Below are positions 28,961 through 39,600 of a stretch of DNA of 64,000 nucleotides, piece by piece. Positions within the stretch are counted from its first letter, which is position 1. Every line of letters starts with the position of its first letter. A model generated the notes under the pieces. That model had not been told where the DNA came from. It worked only from the letters and a program-made list of their open reading frames with translations, and made no database searches. The translations under genes were made by a program, and so were the position numbers. The stretch is from Anthoceros angustus (Eukaryota; Streptophyta; Anthocerotopsida; Anthocerotales; Anthocerotaceae): positions 1,104,001-1,168,000 of the forward strand of contig MU008167.1 in the NCBI GenBank assembly GCA_010909165.1, read 5' to 3'.

Positions 28961-29870
28961 GTGTTTTAAATTATTGTTTGATACAGTAAAAGTACTAATG
29001 AAATGAGATAGAAAGGTAAAAAATTAAAAGATATAAAAAAAATTAAAAAAAATAATTAGTAGCTGCCTTGTTAAGGGGATGCATGTGTTGCATGCTTCAT
29101 GCAATCTCTTATTAGAGAGGAATTGCATTGAAAACCTGCCAAGAGAGGATTCTTAGTGATCAATGGTTTGCAATAATCCCTTAAGTTAATAGTTGCCTAA
29201 TTGAGGCAAGCGTGCAGGATATATAAGGGCTAGAGAAAGAGCTTTGAGCATTCATCATTATTCAGCTTATGGTATGCTGGAAGCTTTGTGTTGAGAGAGC
29301 TGTGGAGAGCTTAGCTAGTGAGCTTGTCCTTGAGTCGAGGGCAACTTAGCTAGTGAGTTTGTCCTTGAGTCGAGGGCAACTTAGCTAGTGAGTTTGTCCT
29401 TGAGTCGAGGGCAGTACCTAGTTGGGCGTAGATAGCCAGACTCAAGTGTGTATTCTGTGAATAAAGAGAAGCACCCAGCCGTGAGAGCTAGCACTCAAGT
29501 GTGTATTCTGTGAATAAAGAGAAGCACCTAGCCAGTTGGGCGTAGATAGCCAGACTCAAGTGTGTATTCTGTAAATAAAGAGAAGCACCTAGCCAGTTGG
29601 GCGTAGATAGCCAGACTCAAGTGTGTATTCTGTGAATAAAGAGAAGCACCTCAGGAAAGTGGTCTGTGAGTCATCAATTGACGTTGGGCTACTTGGAGCC
29701 TAGGGCTGTGTGAAATTAAGAGCGCTGAGAGTTGTGCAAGTCTCTTTGTGGAGTGAATTAGCGAGGTCCTAGACTGCTGGGAAGCCAGCACTTGCCGCTT
29801 CTTTCCCAGACTGCTGGGAAGCCAACACTTGCCGCTTCTTTACTGAATGTGTAGTGACGGGCGTTATTAA
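28961..29870 (+). mobile_element. LTR-like element, related to 12.5-13.2 kb, with two tandem-repeat tracts
   Basis: Shares the block order of the 12514 element: AT-rich head, 'gaggaattgcattgaaaacc', 'gaggattcttagtgatcaat', TATA-like 'gatatataagggctagag', 'gtgttgagagagctgtgga' and 'gctagtgagcttgtccttga'. The last motif is tripled at 29305-29415 (unit about 35 bp). A second tract at 29420-29650 repeats a unit of about 60 bp with 'agttgggcgtagatagccag' and 'tgtattctgtgaataaagag'. A third short duplication, 'ctgctgggaagccagcacttg', sits at 29770-29840. No internal coding region follows. Confidence 0.55.
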
Positions 29871-30221
29871 TTCTCCATTCCTCTTCTATATATATTATGA
29901 CATTCTCATAAATTTTGAATATTACTTTAGTCTTTCAATCTTTATTTGTATACTATATATATGGCCTTGGGACTAGTATTAAAGTCATCCTTTTGCTTAT
30001 AATCTCACAAACTTGACATCCAAGTAAAAGAATAACAAGAAGAACATTACAGTCAACAATACATATGTTATTATTTTGGTTTCTAATATTGAACGACCTT
30101 TGTTTTCCCCCCCGAGTGTTTATATCAACAACTTGTTGTCACGCTGTTAAGACACATTAGTTTCACTCAAGCAAGACGAGCAGCGTGTAACAAAGCCATT
30201 TTTTTATCTACCCTAAAAACC

Positions 30222-31301
30222 ATGGGGCACGATCTTATCTGCTTCAGTCAATCCGAGATTATAAGTATGTCTGCAGCATTATCTTATGTATGCGAAGATT
30301 TGACAAGCATAGTTAAGATTGGAGAAGGTCTTTGTAGCGAGATGTTTTGGGCAAAGGATACAAACTTGGTCTTTAGAGTAATTCCTATGGACAACAGTGC
30401 ATCTCAAAGGACTTCATATAGCCTTGCCGCAGAGCTGAAAATATCGAAACAGTTGCAAGAACTAGAAGATCCGCGGGGAAGTAATTTCTGCACAAACTTC
30501 TCGACAGTCAAGTCACACATAATATGTCGAGGAATCTATCCATCAGAGTTAATTCATGCAAAAAGAGAATCTTCAATCATCAAAAATGAACTCCAGATGG
30601 CATCACATTTTAATCATAATCAACTTTATCTTATGCTGGTGCAAGATTATGGTGGAACAAGATTGGATCAATTTGAGCTAGAAAATTTCAACGAAATACG
30701 AAGCATGTTACTACAAATTGTGCTATCTATTGCAATTGCGGAAGAAGCTTGTGAATTTGAACATCGTAATCTACATTTTGGCAATATTCTTGTGACTCGT
30801 ACCTCGAGCTCAATAATGAGATTTTGCTTGAACAAAAAAGATTTGAATATATTCACTTTTGGATTAAAAGTTAATATCATCGACTTTGAACTTGCACGCA
30901 TTGATATACCAAATGAAAATTGTATTATCTTTACAGATATGGCTAGACCTGGCTTTAATATCTCGAACGAAGGTATATTAAGGCTTGATATCATCAATGA
31001 AGCAATATCTTTTAAACACAAGGAGCTTTTAGATAGCACATTAAATATGCCCCGAGAGATGCTCGAGAACACAAGAACTAGTATGAGGAGGGGATTGCAA
31101 AATAACTTTGCATCACATGTTTCGAGAACTAATATTATTTGGATCCATCATGTAATACTAAGCTCACTATGGACATCACTTGCGGGGTGCACAGCCAACC
31201 ATGTAAGAAAGCTACAATGTTTCAGCATTCGCGTATTATCATATAGACAAGCAAAGGATGTGTTGCAAGATGAATTATTTCATGATCTTTGGATGAATTA
31301 G
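30222..31301 (+). CDS. Intronless haspin-like kinase, probable pseudokinase
   Basis: An uninterrupted 359-residue frame from ATG 30222. It follows the haspin kinase layout: a glycine-loop-like 'VKIGEGLCSEMFWA' (residues ~31-44), 'FRVIPMD' at the beta-3 position (~51-57), 'ELKISKQLQEL' then 'NELQMASHFNHNQLYLMLVQ', 'YGGTRLD', the catalytic-loop block 'EFEHRNLHFGNILV' (178-191), and 'KVNIIDFELARID' at the DFG-equivalent position. Haspins normally have His-Arg-Asp-Leu-His in the loop; here Asp is Asn (residue 183), and the usual Lys of VAIK appears as Arg (residue 52). Both changes predict loss of phosphotransfer. Haspin phosphorylates histone H3 Thr3 in mitosis, and plant haspins are longer and multi-exon. 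The surrounding DNA is AT-rich, unlike the GC-richer host genes. It could be a retrogene, a domesticated paralogue or transferred DNA. Confidence 0.75.
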   Translation: MGHDLICFSQSEIISMSAALSYVCEDLTSIVKIGEGLCSEMFWAKDTNLVFRVIPMDNSASQRTSYSLAAELKISKQLQELEDPRGSNFCTNFSTVKSHIICRGIYPSELIHAKRESSIIKNELQMASHFNHNQLYLMLVQDYGGTRLDQFELENFNEIRSMLLQIVLSIAIAEEACEFEHRNLHFGNILVTRTSSSIMRFCLNKKDLNIFTFGLKVNIIDFELARIDIPNENCIIFTDMARPGFNISNEGILRLDIINEAISFKHKELLDSTLNMPREMLENTRTSMRRGLQNNFASHVSRTNIIWIHHVILSSLWTSLAGCTANHVRKLQCFSIRVLSYRQAKDVLQDELFHDLWMN

Positions 31302-31374
31302 TTTTATCTAAAAAACTATACTCCTTGATGGATATAATGGATAATAGTTAAGAAAGTTGAGATTCTTATCATAT

Positions 31375-31727
31375 TACCGTACCCCAAGGGGTGATTCGGC
31401 CTTTTTTAATTAAAAATAGTAAAAGTTGAAAATCCAGAAATTATAATACTTAAAATGTTGAATAGGTAAAAATTTATGAGTTTATGATGCCGAAAATAAG
31501 GAAACTAGGGTTTGTGTGGAAAATTAGGGCCTATTTAGGGGAGATCTATACATATCCATAGTTTTATATATATACCTATATATTTTAATAAATTTTGAAA
31601 TTTGATAAAATTATTTTTTGTAAATGTTGAAATTTTAAAAAATATAAATATTTATGTTGAACCTTGTTTTTTTCAAAAAATAATTATTTCGGCATTATCC
31701 TGTTGAACCACCCCTCGGGGTACGGTA
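31375..31727. mobile_element. MITE-like element with ~20-bp terminal inverted repeats
   Basis: The left end 'taccgtaccccaaggggtg' (31375) matches the reverse complement of the right end 'cacccctcggggtacggta' (to 31727) with one mismatch. The interior is AT-rich and non-coding. The outer 'ta' on both sides could be a TA target duplication, leaving TIRs starting 'ccgtacccc'. Length is about 353 bp. It lies 75 bp after the haspin-like stop codon. Confidence 0.65.
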
Positions 31728-32440
31728 TCTAGTTATTGTAGAAATTATTTGTAAGTATATTAAACGCAACAAAACGGAATCGGCATACATGCACGGTGTG
31801 TAAATGGGCCATAGCCAAAATTGGCATGCATAACAAAAACCTTGATTGAACGGAACAGTGTTATGAGGGGTGGCCACATCACCTCTAGAAGTAGAGGTGT
31901 CAGCCTCCCCAACTCCCTCAACAACTCCCGTGGCGTCTTCCACCACCTCCATCGAAACTCCCTCTATAGGTGCAGGGCTGCTTCCTATGCCGGTAGGTAC
32001 CGTACCTACGCCGGTAGGTCCCTCACCTGCCATTACTTCCGGTCGTCTTTCCCCGATGAAATCTTCGATCGTGGGGGCACCACTTGGAGCCTCCTTATCC
32101 TGGTTCTCTCCCGCATCATTGGAAACCTCTTCTCACTCCGATTCTTTGGAGTCATCTCCACTTCCCTTATCCTCGAAGTCTAAGACCCCCGGCTCCATCT
32201 TCATAAGCTCCTTCTTATCATCACCGATGCGTGGGATCCTAGCAACCTACTCTGAATGAGGCGTGCTACCTCATTCTTTGCCTTAACAACCTTGTTATGA
32301 AGGGTGGCCCCCAACTTCTGATATTGCATCCCCAAATTGAACGGAATTGGCACGAGAAAAATATCCTTCCACACCTTTAACGGCAACATAATTATTTATA
32401 TTTGCAAGAAAATATTTTTTTTCAAAAGATCTTTTGAGAT
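31728..32440. other. Unassigned region with possible gag-like frames
   Basis: A serine/threonine/proline-rich plus frame (31870-32259) overlaps a minus frame (32389-32201) with 'FNLGMQYQKLGATLHNKVVK' 'AKNEVARLIQSRL', a coiled-coil-like segment. The latter looks more protein-like and may be transposon gag. No family is recognised. Confidence 0.3.
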
Positions 32441-32442
32441 TT

Positions 32443-32730
32443 AATTAATAAATTAGATTAATGAATTAAATTAATAAATTAGATTAATGAATTAAATTAA
32501 TGAATTAAATTAATAAATTAGATTAATAAATTAGATTAATAAATTAGATTAATGAATTAAATTAATGAATTAAATTAATAAATTAGATTAATAAATTAGA
32601 TTAATAAATTAGATTAATAAATTAGATTAATAAATTAGATTAATAAATTAGATTAATAAATTAGATTAATAAATTAGATTAATAAATTAGATTAATAAAT
32701 TAGATTAATGAATTAGATTAATAATGATGT
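32443..32730. repeat. AT-rich 13-bp minisatellite
   Basis: About 22 near-perfect copies of 'ttagattaataaa' and its variant 'ttaaattaatgaa', in phase. Variant units cluster at the left, while the right half is almost homogeneous, as expected of recent expansion from one unit. No coding content. Confidence 0.9.
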
Positions 32731-32899
32731 ATAGAGATCCTACCTACCCTAGGAAATTGAATGGGATTTGAATCCAAATCTGATATTACTTACAAAATAT
32801 GGCTTTTGTATCAAAAGAAATAACTTACGGAAGAAACCTTAGTCTCTTATCGGGATGGACCGTCACACATGCGTGTCAATTCCGGCTAAACCCTGAACC

Positions 32900-33610
32900 C
32901 TGCACCCTAAACCCGATCTGCCTTTGCCTTTCCCACTGCTATCGCCTTGTAACATGTACTGGCAGCAAGGCAATGTTGACGCCGTATACGGGCCTCAAGC
33001 AACAAGGATAGGTTGAAGTACAAAGAGATAGGCAGTGCAAGGAGAGTCCTCGGGAATGCAGGGGATATCAGGCTGAAAAGGCCCACTGCGCTGCAACAAT
33101 TGAAGTCCAGCTCTAGAGATCTTGTTGAAAAATGAAGTCTTCTTGCATCACCTGTTGCAGGCAGAGTCCTAGCAGTGCATGATGCCTTGTGGCTAGTTGC
33201 TGCTGCCTGGCACAGGTTCCCGACGACCTGGAATCTCTCAGCTTCTCCAGGTGGTTCCTTAAGGAGAGCTCTCAGTTTGTGCAACTTGGCACATTACTGG
33301 AGATTCAAGGGAAAAAGCAAAGGAAGGTTTGTTATAGCTGCAAGAAAGCAGCTCTTTATTGCTTTGTTATACGAAGATAGCACCATGAGAAGTAGAATGA
33401 ACCCTGAGACGAATTCATGAGTAGTGGAGGTTTTTGAGGTGAGACTACCATGATGGAGGCGTAAGCATTGTGAAGAGCAGCTATGCAAGATTGAAGGCTT
33501 CCTGAAAAGCAGAGACTAGAAACGGCATCCATGGCCCGTAAGCTTCTCAACAGCTTGATGGTGGCCCCCATTTCGCTTGTGTCTTTTAGGGATATCTACG
33601 AAGTGTAATG
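32900..33610 (+). pseudogene. Chimeric block of decayed SUI1-like, FTSHI and Der fragments
   Basis: In order: 32912-33110 resembles the 5' half of the SUI1-like gene at 35480-35665 ('tctgcctttgccttt', 'acaacaaggatagg', 'gagataggcagtgcaagga'). 33110-33190 resembles the FTSHI upstream region at 36395-36475. 33195-33470 resembles FTSHI exon 1 through its donor at 36690-36945 ('gcacaggttcccgacgacctgg', 'gaaagcagctctt', 'gaggtgagactacca'). 33485-33600 resembles Der exon 8 (minus coding, 25690-25808; 'agattgaaggcttcctgaa'). All frames carry stops or indels. The FTSHI donor and intron start are retained, so these are DNA-level copies, not retrocopies. Confidence 0.7.
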
Positions 33611-33739
33611 TTTCCTGTTCCTTTTTAATATTGATGCATCCTTATTCCCAACTTTTTCTTGTTCTTGTTTTGCTCACTCACCTACAAATTGTAGACCGAG
33701 CAAACCAAGGAGCCAGGAAGGCAGGTGCCATACCGTCCG

Positions 33740-34900
33740 GGTCTAAATAGCAGGTGTAACATGATATCACGACGTTGTTGGTATTGTTAGCGCTAGTATG
33801 CATGAGCGGTCAAAAACCGGGTTGTAAGACCTTGGCTCAACTTAAGGATATAAAATCTATTAGAATAATATAAAAGTTTTGAAACCCAAGTGTAAGTGGG
33901 TTACCTACAAGTAGGTAGGCTTAAGGTAAGGTGTAGGACCTACCTGGTGGATGTGTTAGCTGGGTTTAGGGTGTAGGTTGTAGGGAGACAGCCGAGTTCA
34001 GGGTGTAGGTCGTGGGGAGTAGCGAATAAGATAAATGAGGCCAAACTGAATTGAACCCATCATGCCAAGGTTCAGGCCTGAGGCCAAACTAGAATTGAAC
34101 CCATCAGGCCACAGTTCTGGCCTGAGGCCAAATTAGAATTGAACCCATGAGGCCTCGGTTCTAGACTGACCCTACTAAACAATGTGCCTCTGAGGGAGAG
34201 GGTGAACTGAGGAAGAGTAAGACAAGTGGTTATGTGAGATTTGGCCTAGGAAGATCACCATATATGTTCCAAAAGTTCACTTAGGGTGCTGATGTTTGCT
34301 TTGTGTTATTGTGTTCTACTTGGAGCGCTCTTGATAATATGTGCTGGAGCCTTGAAGTATTACTGGGTAGTGTCAGGGCCTCTTACGTTATTGGTGTACT
34401 TGGATCAAAGTACCTCCTTTACGCACACTCATAAAGGCTCCTTCTATGTACCTACATGGGCTCTATTTTGATGTCACTATTATAGTGCACTTAAATAACA
34501 TTTTACTTATACATCATTTTAAGTTTTTTTTTTGTACTTTTAAAAGTGGGTAATCATGTGAAGGTCTTTCGTACGATTTGTATATTTTACATATTGATGT
34601 AAATCTTACCTACCAGCTTGCAAATATATGCACTACTTTGGGTGACTTTATCTACTTTGTGTAACCTTGGCCTTCCTTGAAACTTGTAACTACCTTCTTG
34701 TCTTATCGGTAAGGATTTTGTTTAAAATAAGCCCTACACGGCTACATATTCGGACAGGACACTTGTGATGTCTTGTACTAGTGCTTAATGAATCTCAAAC
34801 TCACCAATAATCTAATACATTTCATTGTGATGTGTAGTTGATAATCACATAAATTTCAGTAGTGCATGAGGCATGATTTCACCTAACAGGCGCTTAGGTT
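33740..34900. other. Non-coding interval with short tandem repeats
   Basis: At 34037-34165 a unit of about 45 bp ('gaggccaaactagaattgaacccatc' type) is repeated three times. At 33960-34020 the phrase 'ttcagggtgtaggtcgt' is doubled. The rest is AT-rich with no credible frame. Probably transposon remnant. Confidence 0.5.
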
Positions 34901-35456
34901 GGCTTACCTCCGACACTTGAGATCAGTGTGGATGAAAATTCGTTCTGCAGAGTTCGACCTGTGGCATATGTAGTGACATTTGTCTTTTGCCCGATCAAAG
35001 GTTTGGTTCATCGTGCTAGATACGAGCCTTATTGTTGCTATTTCCGAACACGTATCTTCGTTCATACTGTTCTCTGGACCGCTCTTGAAGGTATGTACCA
35101 CGATGCGCCCAGCGCAGGTTTGCAAGAGCATCTTGTAAGCACTTCCTTCGTGTCAGCGCCAAATTGCAATATGCAGTTAAAACGATCACATCAGCTCTTC
35201 ATACAGTAGCAGACATCCCATGTTGGTGTAGAACGAAGAAAGCCATCATCCAAGTCCGATTGCAGATGCTGCCGAGGTGGAGCATGCGCGTCTTAGCCCT
35301 CTGCAGCCTTGTCGCGACACCAGGAAGGAAGTAGTGCTGAATCCTGATGAGACCATAGCCGTTTCCTGCATCCGGCAACTTGCGTGTAAATTCTGCAGCA
35401 CTCCGGGGAATCGTCTGTGTAAACTCTGCAGAACCGTCTCCCTGCCGGAGCTTTCA
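34900..35456. other. Upstream region of the SUI1-like gene
   Basis: No recognised gene. The reading frame of the SUI1-like gene is open back to an ATG at 35277, but its extra 60 residues look unlike a transit peptide and are treated as leader. Confidence 0.4.
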
Positions 35457-35969
35457 ATGGCGGGATTGAGCTGCATTAATCTGCCTTTGCCTTTGCCGCT
35501 GCCATCGCCTTGTAAAACACACAGGCGGCAATGCCGGCGCAGTCTAAGAGCCTCCAACAACAAGGATAGGTCGAATTACATAGAGATAGGCAGTGCAAGG
35601 AAAGACCTCGGGGACGCGGTGGAGATCCGGCTGAAGAGGCCCGTAGAGCCGCAAACAAGGAGCTCGTCCAGAGGCAAAGCTCCCCCGCCTGCCGTAGTGG
35701 TCCTGCCGCAGGTGGATTCGCCTCCGGAGCAGCAGACGCTGATAGTGGAGGCCACCAAGAGGGGCCGTGGAGGGAAGACGGTGACCATTGTCAAGGGTTT
35801 GCAGCTGCGGCTGGAGTCCATGGAAGCTCTGTGTAAGCAGCTCAAGACCAAGCTAGGTAGCGGCGGCTCTGTCAAGGACGGGCAAGTGGAGATCCAAGGC
35901 GACCACACGCAGAAGCTGGTGGACGAGCTCGGGCAGCTGGGATACAAGGCAAAGAAGTCAGGAAGGTGA
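35457..35969 (+). CDS. SUI1/YciH-like translation initiation factor, probably plastid-targeted
   Basis: 170 residues from ATG 35457. The N-terminus ('MAGLSCINLPLPLPLPSPCK' then Arg-rich) looks like a chloroplast transit peptide. A proline-rich linker leads to the SUI1 core at about residues 100-168: 'TKRGRGGKTVTIVKGLQLRL', 'LCKQLKTKLGSGGSVKDGQV' and 'IQGDHTQKLVDELGQLGYK'. This 'GGKTVT...GGSVKDG..iQGDh...l...L...G' signature is that of bacterial YciH/eIF1-like proteins, which monitor start-codon selection. A role in organelle translation is inferred from the leader. An upstream ATG at 35277 in the same frame would add 60 residues and cannot be excluded. A decayed copy of the 5' half lies at 32.9 kb. 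The gene is 676 bp upstream of FTSHI, same strand. Confidence 0.82.
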   Translation: MAGLSCINLPLPLPLPSPCKTHRRQCRRSLRASNNKDRSNYIEIGSARKDLGDAVEIRLKRPVEPQTRSSSRGKAPPPAVVVLPQVDSPPEQQTLIVEATKRGRGGKTVTIVKGLQLRLESMEALCKQLKTKLGSGGSVKDGQVEIQGDHTQKLVDELGQLGYKAKKSGR

Positions 35970-36645
35970 AGATAGGTTTGCTTAATCTCCTCCTTCTGTG
36001 CATCGTCAAGCCTCTGCTGGGAGCAGATTCGTCTCAAACAGCACTGCTGTATTATACTACTGTACGTGGCTTCCTCACAAAGCTTGGAAGGAGTGAATCT
36101 TTCACTGAGGGACAGAGATTGTACATAGTCATCTTACAAAAGAAACAGATTTTGTAAAACCATAGGGATGCAGTTCAGAAACATGGAAGTCATCTTGAAG
36201 GGAGACAGGTTCCTGTCTGGAGTTGTTACGGAAACCTTGTGCTGAAAGGCCGGAGATTCAACAAACTCCAGGAGATTTCAGGACTGTCGAAGAACAGGAT
36301 CAGTTGTCATCCAATGGTCTTTCAGGCAGAGCCTTCGCTACGCTGTTGTCAAACATGGATTGAAGACCAATTAGGTGCAACATTTGAAGTCCAGCTGCAA
36401 AGCTCCTGCTCAGAAATGAATTCCCCTTGCATCAGCTGTTGCCAAATGAGTTCCAGCACTGCGTGATGCCTGCGAGGGTGGAAGAAGCATGCAAGGCACA
36501 TACCTAGTTGTTAATTTAGAGCTAATTTTCTATATCACAACTAACGAGACTTTGCACGCCTGTAAGGAGACCGTGAAATCTGAATCGAGGAATCGAAAAA
36601 CCCAAAACCCTGCATTGGCCCGTTGGGGCTTGCTCGAATTTGGCC
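35970..36645. other. Intergenic region between SUI1-like and FTSHI genes
   Basis: No gene recognised. The part at 36395-36475 has a decayed duplicate at 33.1 kb. It presumably contains the FTSHI promoter and leader. Confidence 0.4.
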
Positions 36646-39600
36646 ATGGAGGCAGCGGTGGTAATGCCAATGGCGGGCTGCTGCCGCCCGGCACAGGCTC
36701 CTGACGACCTGGCTCTGCTCAGCTCCTCCAGGTCGCTCCTTCAGGGTAGCCCTCTGCTTAGCAGACTCAGACTGTGCAACTTGGCGCCTTGCTGGAAATT
36801 CGGGGGAAGAAGCAGAGGGAGGGTTGTGACGGCTACGAGAAAGCAGCTCTTCATTGATTGGTTAGAGGAAGATAATCAGCCTAAGAAGCGCAATGAACCT
36901 GAGAAGAATGAGGTGGTGGAGATTCTTGAGGTGAGACTACCACGGTGTAGGCGTAAGCATTGTGTGTGACTGGATTCCGGCTTCAGAATGCTATCTCGGA
37001 CGAGATATTGCGTTTGTGACTCTGCTGCCTGTAATGGTGATCAATTGTTGGGGTGAACAGAGTGTGAGGCAAGCAGAAATAAAGCGGGTGGGGGAGCTTG
37101 ATGAAGCGAAACGAGTTCTGGACCTGCAACTGCACAGGGAGGCCGTGATGCTCTCTAGCTGGGAGAAATTTTTGCAAAAATTTCAGGGGAAGCTCAGAGG
37201 AACGGAACACGATCCTATCCCTTCCCATGATATTCCCTTCAGTGATTTCTTGAATCTTTTGGAGGAGAACAGGATTCAGTATCTGAACTACAAGGACCTT
37301 GGTCGTGAGACTTCAGGCAAGTCATTGATCCGTAAAGTCGATTCTTCAGGGTAAGCCCTTGTATGTGCAGCTGTGGTTGCTGAAGCTTTGCAATTGCAGT
37401 GGTGCTGCCGTACTTGGAAGACAATGAGGAAGGTGCAGCCGCTGAAACTCAGAAGGACAAGGATTTGACTGAGGCGCCGGTTGTGTACAAGCGCCATACA
37501 GTGGAGCACATGCCAATTGATGCCTGGAATGATGTGTGGAGGAAGCTTCATGAACAGCTTGTTCATGTGGAGGTGGAACATCCTAATGTTTTTACTCAGC
37601 AAGTCTATCCAACCATTGAGACTGCACTAGTGTGGGCGCTGCGGCTCTTTGTAGCTGTGAAACTGTACAATTGGCTTGATAAAAAGCTTTATCCTATCTA
37701 CAAGCTGAAGCCTCTAGATAGAAGGCCTGTCAAGCGGCGACCAAAGCTTGGTTCCGGCGATTCGGATCTTGGCGCTCTTGGTCAAAGTCGGTATGTTATC
37801 TCTGCCTTTACGGCTGATGATAATCAGTGGATGACTGGAGGAAGGATAGTTTCGGGACCTGCTGACTTCAAATTGGGTGCCTTTCCACAGGGCAAGGTTT
37901 ATATCTGCAGAGGAGAGTACTGGTGTGACTTTTGACGACTTTGCAGGGCAAGAATATGTTAAGCGAGAACTCCAAGAAGTTGTTAACATTCTTAAGGATG
38001 ACAAAGAGTTTGAAGACCTTGGCATCTACTGTCCGAAAGGCGTGCTATTGTATGGCCCGCCAGGGACTGGCAAAACCCTGCTTGCAAAAGCTATTGCTGG
38101 TGAAGCTGGCGTTCCATTCTTTTCTGCAAGTGGCTCAGAGTTTGTGGAGGTTAGCTCTTTCATGGCTTTGTCTGGTTGTTTAGGCAATATAGTCAGTCTG
38201 CTGATATCCCATCTCTGTTTGCCTTGCGGCAGATGTTTGTTGGTGTGGCCGCAGCTCGTGTACGTGACCTCTTCAGTCGTGCTCGGCAATTTGCGCCATC
38301 TATTGTTTTCATCGATGAGATAGATGCGATCGGTGCAAAACGTGGGGGGCCTGATCTTGGAGGGGTAAAGGCTGAAAGCCTTCACAATGCATCTTTGCTT
38401 TTTGATTGCAGGGTGGTGTGGAAAGAAAATAATTTTGGTTGCAGGCTCCTGGAATTGAAGAACTGAGTTATTTGACTTGCCTCTTTTGCAGGGTGGTGTG
38501 GAAAGAGAGCAAGGTCTGGTGCAAATATTGACGGAGCTTGATGGTTTTCAAAGTCAGAGTACGAAGGTATGTCATTTCTCCTAGTGCACATTAAAGGATA
38601 ATTTAGTGCTTGCAAGTAGTGTGCAGCACCATTATTTGTGCTCAATCCTCACGGTCTGGGTTTCAGGTTCTGGTTGTTGGGGCAACCAATAGGCTTGACA
38701 TGCTGGATCCTGCATTATTGAGAAAAGGACGCTTTGACAAAACCATTGGAGTTGGTCTACCAACTGAAGAAGGGAGATTAGCCATTCTTAAGGTGCACTT
38801 ATCATTATCTTGTGAGGTCCACTACTGTGCCTATGTCATGGAGGGTTGCTGAAGTGATCTCTACTTGATCAGGTTCATGCAAGGAACAAGATGTTCCGAT
38901 CAGATGCAGAGAAAGAGGAGCTGCTTCAGGAAATTGCAAAGCTTACCTACGATTTTAGTGGAGCAGAGCTTCAAAATGTGCTGTAAGAAGGGCACTTTTA
39001 CTCTCAGTAGAAGTAGGATATTCTCAGAGTGTGTTAACTCCTTTCTGTCTGGAAGCCTGGCAGAAATGAGGCCGCTATCTTAGCTGCTCGAAAGGATAAG
39101 GACCTGGTTGAAAGGGCAGAGCTTTTGGAGGCTTTGAAGAGAGTAAGCGACTGTGTGGCTGCTTGCATTTTCTCAAGTCGGGTGGCAATTGTTGTCTTTA
39201 CTTGTCTGCATCCAAAACAGCAGTCTTGTCATGTCTTGTCTATTCTCTGTTGTTTTCCTTCGTGTTTCCAACCGTTTCTGTACCATTTTGGCTGAAACAT
39301 ATGTCCCCCGTTGCAGCAAGAAGGCTCCTTTTCGACTGGAGAGGAAGATGTTGTTGATATCACAGGGGAAGCAAGGCTCAGAATTGCCTACAGAGAAGCA
39401 GCTATAGCAGTGCTAGAGTGCTGTGTTCCCAACCGCCACAGGCCATTCACAAAAGTGGGTACTGCAAATCACCTGGTTCTTGAGATTTCAGTAGGCGCAG
39501 TTGTCTTAAGCGACTGAATTGCAGTATTTTGATACCTGTCACATCGTTTCTGTGTTTTTCTTTCTGTTCAGACACACATCAGAGACATCGACACCTTTCC

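Noticed and set aside
35277-35456. 60-residue extension of the SUI1-like protein
   Set aside because: Not excluded, but the decayed copy at 32.9 kb resembles the gene only from about the 35457 start, and the residues after ATG 35457 look like a transit peptide.
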